This document shows positions 1-11,657 of a stretch of DNA of 64,000 nucleotides, in pieces. The DNA comes from Oceanirhabdus sp. W0125-5 (GTDB lineage: Bacteria; Bacillota; Clostridia; Clostridiales; Clostridiaceae): assembly GCF_027938815.1 (NCBI RefSeq), contig NZ_CP115913.1:3754001-3818000 (forward strand). Reading direction: 5' to 3'. The translations under genes and the position numbers were made by a program. Below the pieces are notes generated by a model, which saw only the letters and a program-made list of their open reading frames with translations, had not been told where the DNA came from and did no database searches. Position 1 is the stretch's first letter. Every line of letters begins with the position of its first letter.

Positions 1-160
1 AGATACTACCTTCATAATTTCTTACACCCTCAATAAATGGAGGTGAGTCTGGTAGAGGAGTAGGAACTTCATATCCTAGGATTCTCTCTACTTCCATTAT
101 ATCAGCTGCATAATATTCATTGTTAATACAGAATATCAGAATCTTTACTTCTTCATTCAT
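1..160 (-). CDS. cheW: CheW-like chemotaxis coupling protein (partial, C-terminus beyond window)
   Basis: The frame opens at ATG 160 on the minus strand and runs off the left edge without a stop, giving about 53 residues. The translation contains NNEYYAADIMEVERILGY followed by PTPLPDSPPFIEGVRNYEGS, which is the start of a CheW SH3-like fold (uptake strand, ILGYxxxTPLPDxPxFIEGVxNxxGxIxPV). GGAGG lies at 168-172, correctly spaced. It follows the fapA-like gene with a 14-base gap, so the two are probably one transcript. CheW couples chemoreceptors to the CheA kinase. Family assignment is clear; the precise role (main chemotaxis array or a paralogous system) cannot be told from the fragment. Confidence 0.85.
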   Translation of the reverse strand, partial: MNEEVKILIFCINNEYYAADIMEVERILGYEVPTPLPDSPPFIEGVRNYEGSI

Positions 161-174
161 TTTGATTCCTCCCA

Positions 175-2079
175 TTACTCTTTAATTTTCTCCACAACAA
201 TTTCTCCATTTTCATCCATATAAGCATGTACATCTCTACATTCCTCTTCAATTACATATTCAATCTTTCCTATAATTAATTTAGTATTAGGAAATGCTTT
301 TTGGATGTAAATATGACCTTCTTTCTCTACTTGTATAGTAGTCCTAACTCTACCACCACTACCAACAATACTGCATTTTATTTCTTTTCTCGCTTGTAGA
401 GTTCCACCTCTAGCAACCGAATTTTCAACAAAATATATATTTCCATCAGCGAAAATGTCGGATATATACTCACCTTTACCAGTAATATATACATCTCCAT
501 AACTTACAATTTTAGAATCCTGGATATAGTTTAACTTAATGTTTGATTGTGCTAACTCTTCACTATAAAATCTACCTTGTTCATTTTTTAATAAAGTTAA
601 TACCTTGCCCAATTCTTCTATATTATTTATGTTTATAGGCCCTAAACCTGTAAGTTTATTCTTTAGAATACTCACAATTACTTTTACCCTATCATCTTTT
701 GATGCCACTAGAGCTTCATACTCCTCAATGTCTTTCTCAAGCTTTTTAAATCTTTTCTCAATGAGTATCTTAACAACTTCACCAAGTTTAACATTACTTC
801 CCAACATTTTACTCTTAAACACTTGATCAGCCATGTTTTTTAGTTCAGTAATTGTTGAAATTAGACTATTAATAGAATTAAGTATTTTTTTATTAAAGAA
901 CTCATCTTTACCTGATGAAATACTTGAAGTAACTACATTTCCGTCAATTGTTATATCCTCTTTTGATACTATTTCTGCTCCTGAAGCACCACTGTGAATA
1001 CAAACTGATTTTCCACTATGCACTTTCATTCCATCTAAGACATCACCAAAAACTTCTATATTACCATCAAATTTCACATCACCTGTAGAAAGATCAACAC
1101 TTCCATTTATCACATAGACAGGTTCTATTGAAAAAGTATATCCCTTTTTCACTGGCTTACCAGTTTCAGTTGCAATAATTTTATTATCAAAAAAGGCACA
1201 TCCCTTGCCTGCATTAATATTAATTTTCTTACCTTCATTAGCTGTAATCTTATTACCATAGACATCTTTTCCATTGATAGCAGTTAATCCTTTTATTAAT
1301 TCACATAGTATCTCTCCGCTTTTAATAGTTTGAATATGACCAATAGATTTATAATCTACATTTCCTTTATTATCTTTCACAGGAACTTTATTTTCATTAT
1401 ATTTTAATATCAATCGATCATCAGTACCATTTTGCGGAACACATCCTTGAGCAACAATTAACTTTTCAACTTTATTTTTTTCGGATATCATTTTTATATT
1501 ATCCTTTAGCAGTCCATAAGTTATTTTAAACTTAGCAAGGATATCAACAATTTCCTCTACGGTGTACCCTGGTGGATAAACCTCTTCCTTCTTTGAAGAC
1601 CCCACTATTAGATCTGTCATTTCTATAGAATCTTTTATTTCATAAACCCGCTTAGGTATAATTTCCAAATTAATGTATGCTTCTGTTTTATCATCACTTA
1701 TAGAGACGTTTATTTCTCTTTTTCCTTCAACCTCTTCTCCTATCCATGTAATATCATCCTCATTGGATACCGGCGTTTTTTTATCAATTTTTTCTCCATT
1801 CAGTTTGAGGATAATTTCTTTAGTAGGCGTTATAGTTGCTTTTCTTCCCCCAGCTTTAGGATTAATGACTTCAATTTTACCACCACTAATAATTATTTTC
1901 CCGTCAATATCTTCAAGCATTGGTTTCTTTACAGATATTTTAAAAGATTTCTTAAATAAACTTTTCTTTTCTTCAATTATTTCATACTTTAAATCCTTAA
2001 AATCAATCTTCAAATCATCAGATGCTTTTTTTAGACACTCTTCAACAGAACTACCGGTAAAAATGCTCATTTCATCCAT
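175..2079 (-). CDS. FapA/DUF342 family protein with N-terminal Jag-like domain
   Basis: 634 residues. Residues about 4-52 (FTGSSVEECLKKASDDL through LFKKSFKISV) resemble the Jag_N domain of KhpB/Jag. The rest is the DUF342 'flagellar assembly protein A' family: a polymer-like beta region with Gly- and Val-rich turns (for example INGSVDLSTGDVKFDGNIEVFG near 330-350), then a helical coiled segment around 400-480, then more beta turns. Known members have ill-defined roles, some near flagellar or chemotaxis genes, and the cheW start lies 14 bases downstream here. ATG 2079 follows GGGGGTGAAGAG; a second ATG at 2070 has no better site. A TGgTATAAT extended -10 at 2098-2103 is close upstream but would leave a very short leader. 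The family call is firm, the biochemical role unknown. Confidence 0.85.
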   Translation of the reverse strand: MDEMSIFTGSSVEECLKKASDDLKIDFKDLKYEIIEEKKSLFKKSFKISVKKPMLEDIDGKIIISGGKIEVINPKAGGRKATITPTKEIILKLNGEKIDKKTPVSNEDDITWIGEEVEGKREINVSISDDKTEAYINLEIIPKRVYEIKDSIEMTDLIVGSSKKEEVYPPGYTVEEIVDILAKFKITYGLLKDNIKMISEKNKVEKLIVAQGCVPQNGTDDRLILKYNENKVPVKDNKGNVDYKSIGHIQTIKSGEILCELIKGLTAINGKDVYGNKITANEGKKININAGKGCAFFDNKIIATETGKPVKKGYTFSIEPVYVINGSVDLSTGDVKFDGNIEVFGDVLDGMKVHSGKSVCIHSGASGAEIVSKEDITIDGNVVTSSISSGKDEFFNKKILNSINSLISTITELKNMADQVFKSKMLGSNVKLGEVVKILIEKRFKKLEKDIEEYEALVASKDDRVKVIVSILKNKLTGLGPININNIEELGKVLTLLKNEQGRFYSEELAQSNIKLNYIQDSKIVSYGDVYITGKGEYISDIFADGNIYFVENSVARGGTLQARKEIKCSIVGSGGRVRTTIQVEKEGHIYIQKAFPNTKLIIGKIEYVIEEECRDVHAYMDENGEIVVEKIKE

Positions 2080-2204
2080 CTCTTCACCCCCATAAATATT
2101 ATACCATAATCAATATAACATATACTAAGTTATCGTTTGTTTTTGACAATTCTTTATAATTTCATAAAGGTTTTTGTTGATTTTTAGTATAATTAACTTT
2201 TCCA

Positions 2205-3047
2205 CTACTTTAGTTGCCTTATATCTTCTTCACATTCCAACTCATAGTACCTCATCAAATCATTTATCATACAATTATTAGCAGATTCAAAAGATAAATC
2301 CCCAATTTTCTTTATTGGTAAAACCTTTGGTGAGGTACCACTAATAAACGCCCCATCCATTTCTTTCAGCTCATCAACTTTGATAATCCTCTCTTCGAAT
2401 CCATATCCTTTTCGTTTAATAATTTCAATTATTTTCATTCTTGTAATACCTTCAAGGACTTTTTCTCCCTTTGGAGTAATAAAGCTTTCACCTTTAACAA
2501 AGAAAATATTTGATTTACTACCTTCTGTAATTTCCTCATCTTTATTAACTAAAATGGCTTCAAAGGCATTATTATCTTTTAATATTTTTTTTATTAATTC
2601 TTTATACTCTAAATTTAGCACTTTTGCATTAGGATCATCTCTTTCAATGTGAACACAAACAGTACTTACTCCTTCATTATAAAGTTGTTTCTCTGGATAA
2701 TAGTGTTCAATGAAATAAATATAGGATTTTACTTCATCATTATTAATTTCTAGCAAAATTTGTACATTACCATTTAAAATATTATTTTTTTTACATAAAG
2801 AATTAATAGAAAGTTGGATTTTTTCAATTAATTCTTCCTTTTTTAAACTCACATGAGAATACTTCAATCCAGTAGATTTTAACAACCTTATAATATGTTC
2901 ACTTAAAAACAGCGGTTTCCCATCTATTACACGTATTACTTCATATATTAAGTACTCAGAATCCACAACAATAGTTTCAGTTTCACTTATTTTTTCTTCA
3001 CCATTTACAATATAATATGAACCTTTAATGTTAATTGTATTCTTCAT
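2205..3047 (-). CDS. Class IV aminotransferase (PabC/IlvE/Dat superfamily)
   Basis: 280 residues from the ATG at 3047. The fold-type IV PLP signature is visible: the Schiff-base lysine in NAKVLN (residue 142 from this start), then EITEGSKSNIFFV, then the LEGITRMKIIEI and GTSPKVLPI segments that build the cofactor pocket. Possible activities are aminodeoxychorismate lyase, D-amino-acid or branched-chain aminotransfer; the sequence alone does not decide, and no pabA/pabB is near. An earlier in-frame ATG at 3059 would put GGAGGT inside the coding region; that GGAGGT is ideally spaced for ATG 3047, so I chose it. The stop of the upstream HAD gene lies within this ribosome site (TAATCATG), implying translational coupling. 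Confidence 0.85.
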   Translation of the reverse strand: MKNTINIKGSYYIVNGEEKISETETIVVDSEYLIYEVIRVIDGKPLFLSEHIIRLLKSTGLKYSHVSLKKEELIEKIQLSINSLCKKNNILNGNVQILLEINNDEVKSYIYFIEHYYPEKQLYNEGVSTVCVHIERDDPNAKVLNLEYKELIKKILKDNNAFEAILVNKDEEITEGSKSNIFFVKGESFITPKGEKVLEGITRMKIIEIIKRKGYGFEERIIKVDELKEMDGAFISGTSPKVLPIKKIGDLSFESANNCMINDLMRYYELECEEDIRQLK

Positions 3048-3049
3048 GA

Positions 3050-3697
3050 TTACCTCCATCTTAATATTTCAATAGACTTATGTCCCTTCTTAAAGTTAAT
3101 TAGTCTTGGATTTCCCACAAGATTCATCAAAGGAAGATCTGATAAAGAATCGGAAAACATATATGAATTTTCAAAATCAATTTCTTTACCCTCAGCTTTT
3201 AATACTTCGTTTAGTCTTTTTACCTTTTCTTCACCTTTGCAGTTAAATCCATCGATAATATTACAATATTTCAAGCCATTTTCTCCACGTTTCATTTTAG
3301 TACCTATTATCATATCTACCTCTTTAATATTATATAATTCATTAAGGTAGAACTCTGGTGATGCTGAAATTAAATATATTAAGAATCCTTGTTTTTTAAG
3401 TTCTTTTATCATATCAATAGCATCTTTATATAAAATCTTGCTTAATCTCTTCTCATAAAACTCCTTAACTATTTCCTTCATATCATCTTCATGAATATTA
3501 TTAATAAACCCTAAAAATTTTTCTTTTGATTGATGAGCAGTTAATCTTTTAGTTAAATACGAAAGCCCCGAAAAAACATTTTTAGGAAGGTGTTTTATCA
3601 ACCCAGGATTCTTCTTGACCATAAATGAGTAAAATTGAATTAATGTTTCTTTTCTAGTTAATGTGAAATCCACATCGAATATAGCTAATTTTTCCAT
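3050..3697 (-). CDS. HAD superfamily phosphatase, subfamily IB (SerB-like)
   Basis: 215 residues. HAD motif I is DVDFT at residues 8-12 (nucleophile D8, acid D10), motif II is the serine in LISASP (S111), and motif IV is SDSLSD (D183, D187). The helical cap between motif I and II is typical of the IB group, which includes phosphoserine phosphatase and several small-molecule phosphatases. The substrate is not evident. It precedes the aminotransferase with its stop overlapping that gene's ribosome site. If this were SerB and the neighbour a transaminase, a serine-type pathway could be imagined, but the aminotransferase is of the wrong class for SerC, so I do not claim it. Confidence 0.8.
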   Translation of the reverse strand: MEKLAIFDVDFTLTRKETLIQFYSFMVKKNPGLIKHLPKNVFSGLSYLTKRLTAHQSKEKFLGFINNIHEDDMKEIVKEFYEKRLSKILYKDAIDMIKELKKQGFLIYLISASPEFYLNELYNIKEVDMIIGTKMKRGENGLKYCNIIDGFNCKGEEKVKRLNEVLKAEGKEIDFENSYMFSDSLSDLPLMNLVGNPRLINFKKGHKSIEILRWR

Positions 3698-3723
3698 ATT
3701 TATCTCCTTTTAAAATAATTAAA

Positions 3724-3744
3724 AGCTGGCAACAAGCACCAGCT
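3724..3744 (-). terminator. Hairpin terminator after the DUF1292 gene
   Basis: AGCTGG (3724-3729) pairs with CCAGCT (3739-3744); on the minus strand TTTTAATTATTTT follows. It lies between the DUF1292 gene and the HAD phosphatase. Confidence 0.6.
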
Positions 3745-3753
3745 ATTAACATC

Positions 3754-4083
3754 TTAGATTTCTCTTTCTTCTAAAATTCTTTCATAAAAATTTGAAGCTT
3801 CCTCAAATTCTTCATCAGATGGAACAACTAGTTCTCCAACTTCTTCATCGCCTTCAACTTTGAAAATATAGTAATTTTCATCATCAGGTGAAACTAATAC
3901 TGCATATTCCTTACCCTTTAATTCAAATCCTTCTATAATTTCGCATTTTATTATTTCTCCATTTTCATCTTGAAGATCTACAAACATTGGCTCATGCCCA
4001 CATCCACACTCTTCATTATGGTTATGTCCACATCCACACTCGTGATCATGCTCATGATTACATCCACAGTTCTTATCAGTCAT
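3754..4083 (-). CDS. DUF1292 protein with Cys/His-rich N-terminal metal-binding-like repeat
   Basis: 109 residues. Residues 1-31 contain three CGC units separated by His-rich spacers (CGCNHEHDHE, CGCGHNHNEE, CGCGHEP), giving six Cys and eight His. The rest, from about MFVDLQDENGEI to FYERILEE, is a DUF1292 domain: short acidic protein with an alpha/beta pattern of unknown function, common in Firmicutes. Most DUF1292 proteins of Clostridium sit by ruvX (yqgF) and lack such a head. AAGGAGG precedes ATG 4083. The head suggests metal binding (Zn, Ni, Cu) or a metal-dependent interaction, which is inference only. It is followed by its own hairpin terminator. Confidence 0.75.
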   Translation of the reverse strand: MTDKNCGCNHEHDHECGCGHNHNEECGCGHEPMFVDLQDENGEIIKCEIIEGFELKGKEYAVLVSPDDENYYIFKVEGDEEVGELVVPSDEEFEEASNFYERILEEREI

Positions 4084-4276
4084 AATAAAAAAACCTCCTT
4101 AGCCTTTTATAATTACATTTTACTCTCTTTCATCAAATTTTTAAAGAAAAAATTTCATTTTAAAGAAATAATTTATCTTTTTTTCTACCCTTTATTAATT
4201 TTTTACATAAAATAGGTTTATTATACATGAAAACATAAGAAAAAAATAGAAGAATAAAGATCAAATTCTACAAAAA

Positions 4277-4304
4277 GAAAACCAAACCCTAGGGTTTGGT
4301 TTTC
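4277..4304 (-). terminator. Terminator of the PFOR gene
   Basis: A perfect 28-base palindrome (arm GAAAACCAAACCCT) centred at 4290/4291, followed on the minus strand by TTTTTG. It lies 13 bases after the PFOR stop codon. Confidence 0.85.
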
Positions 4305-4317
4305 AATATATTTAAGA

Positions 4318-8209
<3,892 letters not shown>

Positions 8210-8638
8210 TTAATAAGTTAACAATTTTTTTCCGTACTCAAAACATTTATCTAAATCTTGCTTTGCTGGCGCTTCATGAATCACAAATTTATCAATAACA
8301 TCAAAATCATAAGAAATCATTGTTTTAATCCATTTATCCATGAACTCTCCTTTATCCCAACCATATGAACCAAAAAGAAAACATTTTTTCTTTTCAACTG
8401 GAATTATTTTAAATTCAGTTATAAATGGCTGCATTTCATCCGATTCTATAGTATTTCCATCCATAGAAGGACATCCAAAAGCTACTATATCAGCGTCTAA
8501 AACATCATTAACTTTTGCATCCTGAACTCTCAAAACTTTCACAATTGCTCCTTGTAATTCTGCACCCTTTGCTAAATGATTAGCCATCGCTTCAACATGC
8601 CCTGTAGAACTATAATAAATTACTGAAACCTTTTTCAT
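8210..8638 (-). CDS. Short-chain flavodoxin
   Basis: 142 residues. The FMN phosphate loop SSTGHVEAMA begins at residue 10, close to the canonical S/TxTGxT; the 60s loop (GCPSMDGNTIESDE) and 90s loop (FGSYGWDKGEF) are typical of short-chain flavodoxins. It would carry electrons from PFOR or substitute for ferredoxin. The ATG at 8638 follows AGGAGGAATTTG; the preceding TTG at 8641 is closer to the site and less likely. The gene lies 374 bases upstream of PFOR on the same strand and could be co-expressed, but no read-through structure is visible. Confidence 0.93.
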   Translation of the reverse strand: MKKVSVIYYSSTGHVEAMANHLAKGAELQGAIVKVLRVQDAKVNDVLDADIVAFGCPSMDGNTIESDEMQPFITEFKIIPVEKKKCFLFGSYGWDKGEFMDKWIKTMISYDFDVIDKFVIHEAPAKQDLDKCFEYGKKLLTY

Positions 8639-8678
8639 CAAATTCCTCCTTTAGTAAATATATACATGCGATAATCAT

Positions 8679-8705
8679 TAATGGATTACACCTAGTAATC
8701 CATTA
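8679..8705. promoter_or_regulatory. Perfect 11-bp inverted repeat and Fur-like sequence upstream of flavodoxin
   Basis: TAATGGATTAC (8679-8689) and GTAATCCATTA (8695-8705) are exact inverse copies around a 5-base centre. Immediately beside it, GATAATCATTAAT (starting at 8670) matches 11 of 13 bases of the Fur/PerR 6-1-6 core GATAATnATTATC. There is no U-run, so it is more likely an operator than a terminator. Iron control of flavodoxin is common, but this assignment is inference. Confidence 0.35.
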
Positions 8706-8851
8706 CTCAATTCTATTTTTTCTTAATGATGCATATTTTATTTATTATGTTTAAAATTTATTATTTAAATACTAAAAATTTTGTTTAAAAAGATTGTCCA
8801 ACTAATTTTTATTCATTTAACAATTATGTTTTTTGTCTTTATAAAGTAAAA

Positions 8852-8875
8852 AGCTTTCAGCAATTGCTGAAAGCT
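8852..8875 (-). terminator. Terminator of murG
   Basis: A perfect 24-base palindrome with arm AGCTTTCAGCAA, followed on the minus strand by TTTTAC, located 37 bases after the murG stop. Confidence 0.75.
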
Positions 8876-8912
8876 CTCATTATTTCTTCTTTATTCTTTA
8901 TAATTATGGATA

Positions 8913-9983
8913 TTATTTGCTATTTTCTAAAATCACTTTAATAACATTATCCAACCCGTTTTTCAATTTACTTTTTTTCATATTATCTAGATATTCATCT
9001 TTATTTTTCTCAATTTTAAGTAATGCTTCATAGATATTTTCACTACTTAAATTATCATCATCTAAAACTATGCTAAATCCATTTTTCTCAAAGGATTGAG
9101 CATTCAAAATTTGATCCCCTCTGCTTTGACTCTTTGATAAAGGTATTAAAATATTAGGTTTATTCAAAGATAAAAACTCAAATATGGCATTTGCGCCAGC
9201 TCTGCTTATTATAATATCAGATAGTTTAAAAATATTCTTTAATTCATCTGACACATACTCAAATTGTATATAACCTTCATATTTTTGAAGCTTGTTATCT
9301 ACATTTCCTTTACCACATAAATGAACTATGTTGTATTTACCAGAAATTCTAGGTAACAATTCTCTTATTTTTTCATTGATATTTTTTGCTCCCAAGCTCC
9401 CCCCCATTATTAAAATAACAGGTTTATCATTTTTAAACTTACATAATTGCTTACCTAGCTCGGCATCTCCAAGGAATATTTCTTCTCTAATCGGCGTTCC
9501 TGTTACAACAACCTTCTCATCTTTAAACCATTTCTTCGCTTCTGGAAATGTAACACAAATTTTATTACAAAAAGGCGTAGCTATTTTATTAGCTAATCCA
9601 GGGGTAATATCTGATTCATGGGCAACAACAGGAATTCCTAATATTTTAGCTGCTATAACAACTGGAACAACAACAAATCCACCTTTTGAAAAAACTATTT
9701 TAGGTCTTTCTTTTCTTAAAATTTTAAGTGCATCTCCTATTCCTTTTACTACTCTAAAAGGATCTGTAAAATTCTTAAAATCGAAATATCTTCTTAATTT
9801 TCCTGAAGAAATTCCATAATACTTAATTCCCGCTTTTTCAATTAATTCTTTTTCTATTCCTTTTTTACTTCCTATATAACAAATTTCAAAACCTATTTTT
9901 TTTAATTGCGGTACCATAGCAAGATTAGGCGTTACATGCCCTGCACTTCCGCCTCCAGTAAGTACGATTTTATTTTTTTTCAT
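8913..9983 (-). CDS. murG: MurG, UDP-GlcNAc:lipid I N-acetylglucosaminyltransferase
   Basis: 356 residues, normal length. MurG adds GlcNAc to undecaprenyl-PP-MurNAc-pentapeptide (lipid I to lipid II) on the inner face of the membrane. The N-terminal GT28 loop [11 protein letters not shown] begins at residue 10; [15 protein letters not shown] is the conserved acceptor-side segment; the UDP-GlcNAc domain has [12 protein letters not shown] and the [14 protein letters not shown] stretch. It is not inside a dcw cell-wall cluster here; it stands alone between flavodoxin and the SASP genes and has its own terminator. A repeat element (10068-10330) lies upstream of its start. Confidence 0.97.
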   Translation of the reverse strand: MKKNKIVLTGGGSAGHVTPNLAMVPQLKKIGFEICYIGSKKGIEKELIEKAGIKYYGISSGKLRRYFDFKNFTDPFRVVKGIGDALKILRKERPKIVFSKGGFVVVPVVIAAKILGIPVVAHESDITPGLANKIATPFCNKICVTFPEAKKWFKDEKVVVTGTPIREEIFLGDAELGKQLCKFKNDKPVILIMGGSLGAKNINEKIRELLPRISGKYNIVHLCGKGNVDNKLQKYEGYIQFEYVSDELKNIFKLSDIIISRAGANAIFEFLSLNKPNILIPLSKSQSRGDQILNAQSFEKNGFSIVLDDDNLSSENIYEALLKIEKNKDEYLDNMKKSKLKNGLDNVIKVILENSK

Positions 9984-10067
9984 ATATTCTCACCCTAACT
10001 TTATATCAATTAATGAAACTTAAATGTTAATTGCATAATAGAAAACTTTCTGAACTAGCGAAGCTAG

Positions 10068-10330
10068 TTTTAAAAGAAATGTATAATGTAGAATGGATAA
10101 TGTATAATGATGGATGTTTTGCGCTGCAAAACCATATTTTATTAATCTTTAAAACAATATGTTTTAACTCATTTTATCTTTAGATAAAATATTGAAATTA
10201 AATACAAGGTTTTATCCATGATAAAACGAGTAACGCATTATTGTTCAAAGGACAATATAATTAATATTTCTCGAAGAGAAATCTCCTTCATTATACATTT
10301 TACATTATCAATTATACATTTAATTTAAGA
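10068..10330 (-). repeat. MITE-like multi-hairpin repeat, copy A (inverted orientation)
   Basis: One of six related non-coding elements in the window; 'plus' is defined by copy B. The left border is TTTTAAAAGAAATGTATAAT, the right border ends in CATTTAATTTAAG. Inside are small hairpins: TTTTGCGCTGCAAAA, TTTTATCTTTAGATAAAA, TTGTTCAAAGGACAA and TTTCTCGAAGAGAAA. Ends are imperfect inverted repeats built from ATTATACATT/AATGTATAAT words. It lies between the divergently transcribed murG and SASP genes. A separate hairpin AACTAGC-gaa-GCTAGTT (10053-10069) abuts its left border. Confidence 0.8.
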
Positions 10331-10537
10331 CGAATTTGTTTTTCATTATACCTTAACAATTAAAACAATCCATATATTATATATTATACAGTAAATGTTT
10401 CATTAAATGAATATCTTAGAAAACTATTCTTTCTTTTCTTTAAAAGCTACTTTATTGTTACCAATCCTTCAATACACCAATATATTTAATAACAAAATGG
10501 ATAAACTATTTATATAACAGAAGGGAGGTGTAACATA
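10331..10537. other. AT-rich spacer upstream of the SASP genes
   Basis: About 200 bases between repeat copy A and the first SASP gene. I see no gene, no clear sigma-A promoter and no convincing sigma-G promoter (no well-spaced pair of the known sigma-G motifs), although a forespore promoter would be expected here. Confidence 0.4.
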
Positions 10538-10717
10538 GTGAGTAAAAACTTAGTTCCTGAAGCTAAAGAAGGTTTAGCAATATTCAAAATGGAAACTGCA
10601 GCTGAACTAGGAGTATCTTTTGGAGATTATAATGGGAATTTAACATCTAAGCAATGCGGTTCTGTCGGTGGAGAAATGGTTAAGAAAATGGTTCAGGCTT
10701 ACGAACAAAATCTATAA
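10538..10717 (+). CDS. Alpha/beta-type small acid-soluble spore protein 1
   Basis: 59 residues, starting at GTG with GGGAGGTG eight bases upstream. The SASP core is clear: METAAELGV (GPR protease site, cleavage expected after E19) and the DNA-binding C-terminal stretch NLTSKQCGSVGGEMVKKMV. Such proteins coat spore DNA and protect it from UV and heat and are degraded at germination. Unusually, a cysteine stands at residue 40, where most SASPs have Asn or another non-Cys residue before GSVGGE. It is followed 61 bases later by a near copy. The forespore sigma factor would be expected to drive it, though I could not identify its promoter. Confidence 0.93.
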   Translation: MSKNLVPEAKEGLAIFKMETAAELGVSFGDYNGNLTSKQCGSVGGEMVKKMVQAYEQNL

Positions 10718-10778
10718 AAACAAAAAAGATTAAAAAAAAACTTACATTACAAAAGATAAATTTTAAGGAGGATATATA

Positions 10779-10958
10779 ATGAGTAAAAATTTAGTACCTG
10801 AAGCTAAGGAAGGATTAGCAAGATTTAAAATGGAAACTGCTGCTGAACTAGGAGTACAATTTACAGAATATAACGGCAATTTAACATCTAAGCAATGCGG
10901 TTCTGTTGGTGGAGAAATGGTTAAGAAAATGGTTCAACAATACGAGCAAAACCTATAA
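10779..10958 (+). CDS. Alpha/beta-type small acid-soluble spore protein 2
   Basis: 59 residues, with AAGGAGGATATATA before ATG 10779. It differs from the preceding SASP at only five positions (I15R, S27Q, G29T, D30E, A54Q), so the pair is a recent tandem duplication. It shares the GPR site METAAELGV and the SKQCGSVGGE segment with its Cys40. Function is binding and protecting forespore DNA. It may be transcribed with the first copy, since no terminator is visible in the 61-base gap; a terminator follows at 11055-11087. Confidence 0.93.
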   Translation: MSKNLVPEAKEGLARFKMETAAELGVQFTEYNGNLTSKQCGSVGGEMVKKMVQQYEQNL

Positions 10959-11054
10959 TATAGATAAATTTGAAAAATAATAAAAGTAATAAGAGTAATA
11001 AAAAAAATTAAAAAATAAAAATAATATTAAAAAAATAATTAAATATAATACAAT

Positions 11055-11087
11055 GGGAACCCTGAGTTATTACTCCTTTGGGTTTCC
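11055..11087 (+). terminator. Probable terminator of the SASP pair
   Basis: GGGAACCC (11055-11062) pairs with GGGTTTCC (11080-11087), one base bulged, then TTTTAAAA. Confidence 0.55.
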
Positions 11088-11313
11088 TTTTAAAATATTA
11101 ATTTATTATAATAAATATAATTTAAAGGGAGAATAATCTCCCCAAAGCGTTAACATCCTGTAGTAAATGCATACAACATTTCTGATTTTATCATATTTGA
11201 TAGTTAATTTCTTGCATGCTTTTTAAATTTGCATTAAGAAATTCAATTAACCAAAAGACAAAATCAATACTCAAGGATATTACACTATAAAGAAATATTT
11301 CTCCCTTATTTCA
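11088..11313. other. Intergenic stretch with small inverted repeats
   Basis: No gene. GGGAGA-ataa-TCTCCC forms a small hairpin at 11127-11142, and a broken inverted repeat built on GTTAATTTCTTGCATGC and GCATTAAGAAATT spans about 11200-11252. AGAAATATTTCT near 11291 could weakly terminate the minus-strand gene that ends at 11314. No known RNA family was recognised. Confidence 0.4.
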
Positions 11314-11535
11314 TTATTGTGTAGTATTTCCAGGATATCTATCTGTTGCTAAGATATTTTCAATACTTTCACATTTGTTAATCATTGCTTGAACATTAGT
11401 TAATTCGTTTTGAATCATTTCTTTAGTTCTAGGATTTTCAACTGTTTGTGTTGCATTAGTTAAGTTTTGTTCAATGTTTTTTAGTTCGTTAATTGAACTT
11501 TGTACGTTTTGATGAGCATTTCTTTTTAGCGTCAT
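11314..11535 (-). CDS. Small helical protein of unknown function (DUF1657-like pattern)
   Basis: 73 residues from ATG 11535, which has GGAGGTAATTCTC upstream; the frame is open for five more codons but that would bury the ribosome site. Composition is Asn/Gln-rich and strongly helical: two helices, about residues 5-30 and 35-63, with a tail ending DRYPGNTTQ. Size and helix pattern recall the small DUF1657 proteins of spore-formers, but I cannot confirm membership. Position beside SASP genes hints at a spore role; this is inference. Confidence 0.6.
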   Translation of the reverse strand: MTLKRNAHQNVQSSINELKNIEQNLTNATQTVENPRTKEMIQNELTNVQAMINKCESIENILATDRYPGNTTQ

Positions 11536-11657
11536 GAGAATTACCTCCATAATCTATTATAATTTTGTACCAAGAAAAAGTCTCTTTCTCTTTGGTACAA
11601 AATTAGTATGTGCATTTTAGAGATAATAATTCTAAGTAAATTCTTATTAAAAAACAA

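Noticed and set aside
605..2095. Plus-strand open frames opposite the fapA-like gene
   Set aside because: They are opposite-strand shadows of a clear coding gene, with Ser/Leu/Phe-rich translations and no ribosome sites. The same applies to other antisense frames, for example opposite murG, recJ, parC, parE and thiG.
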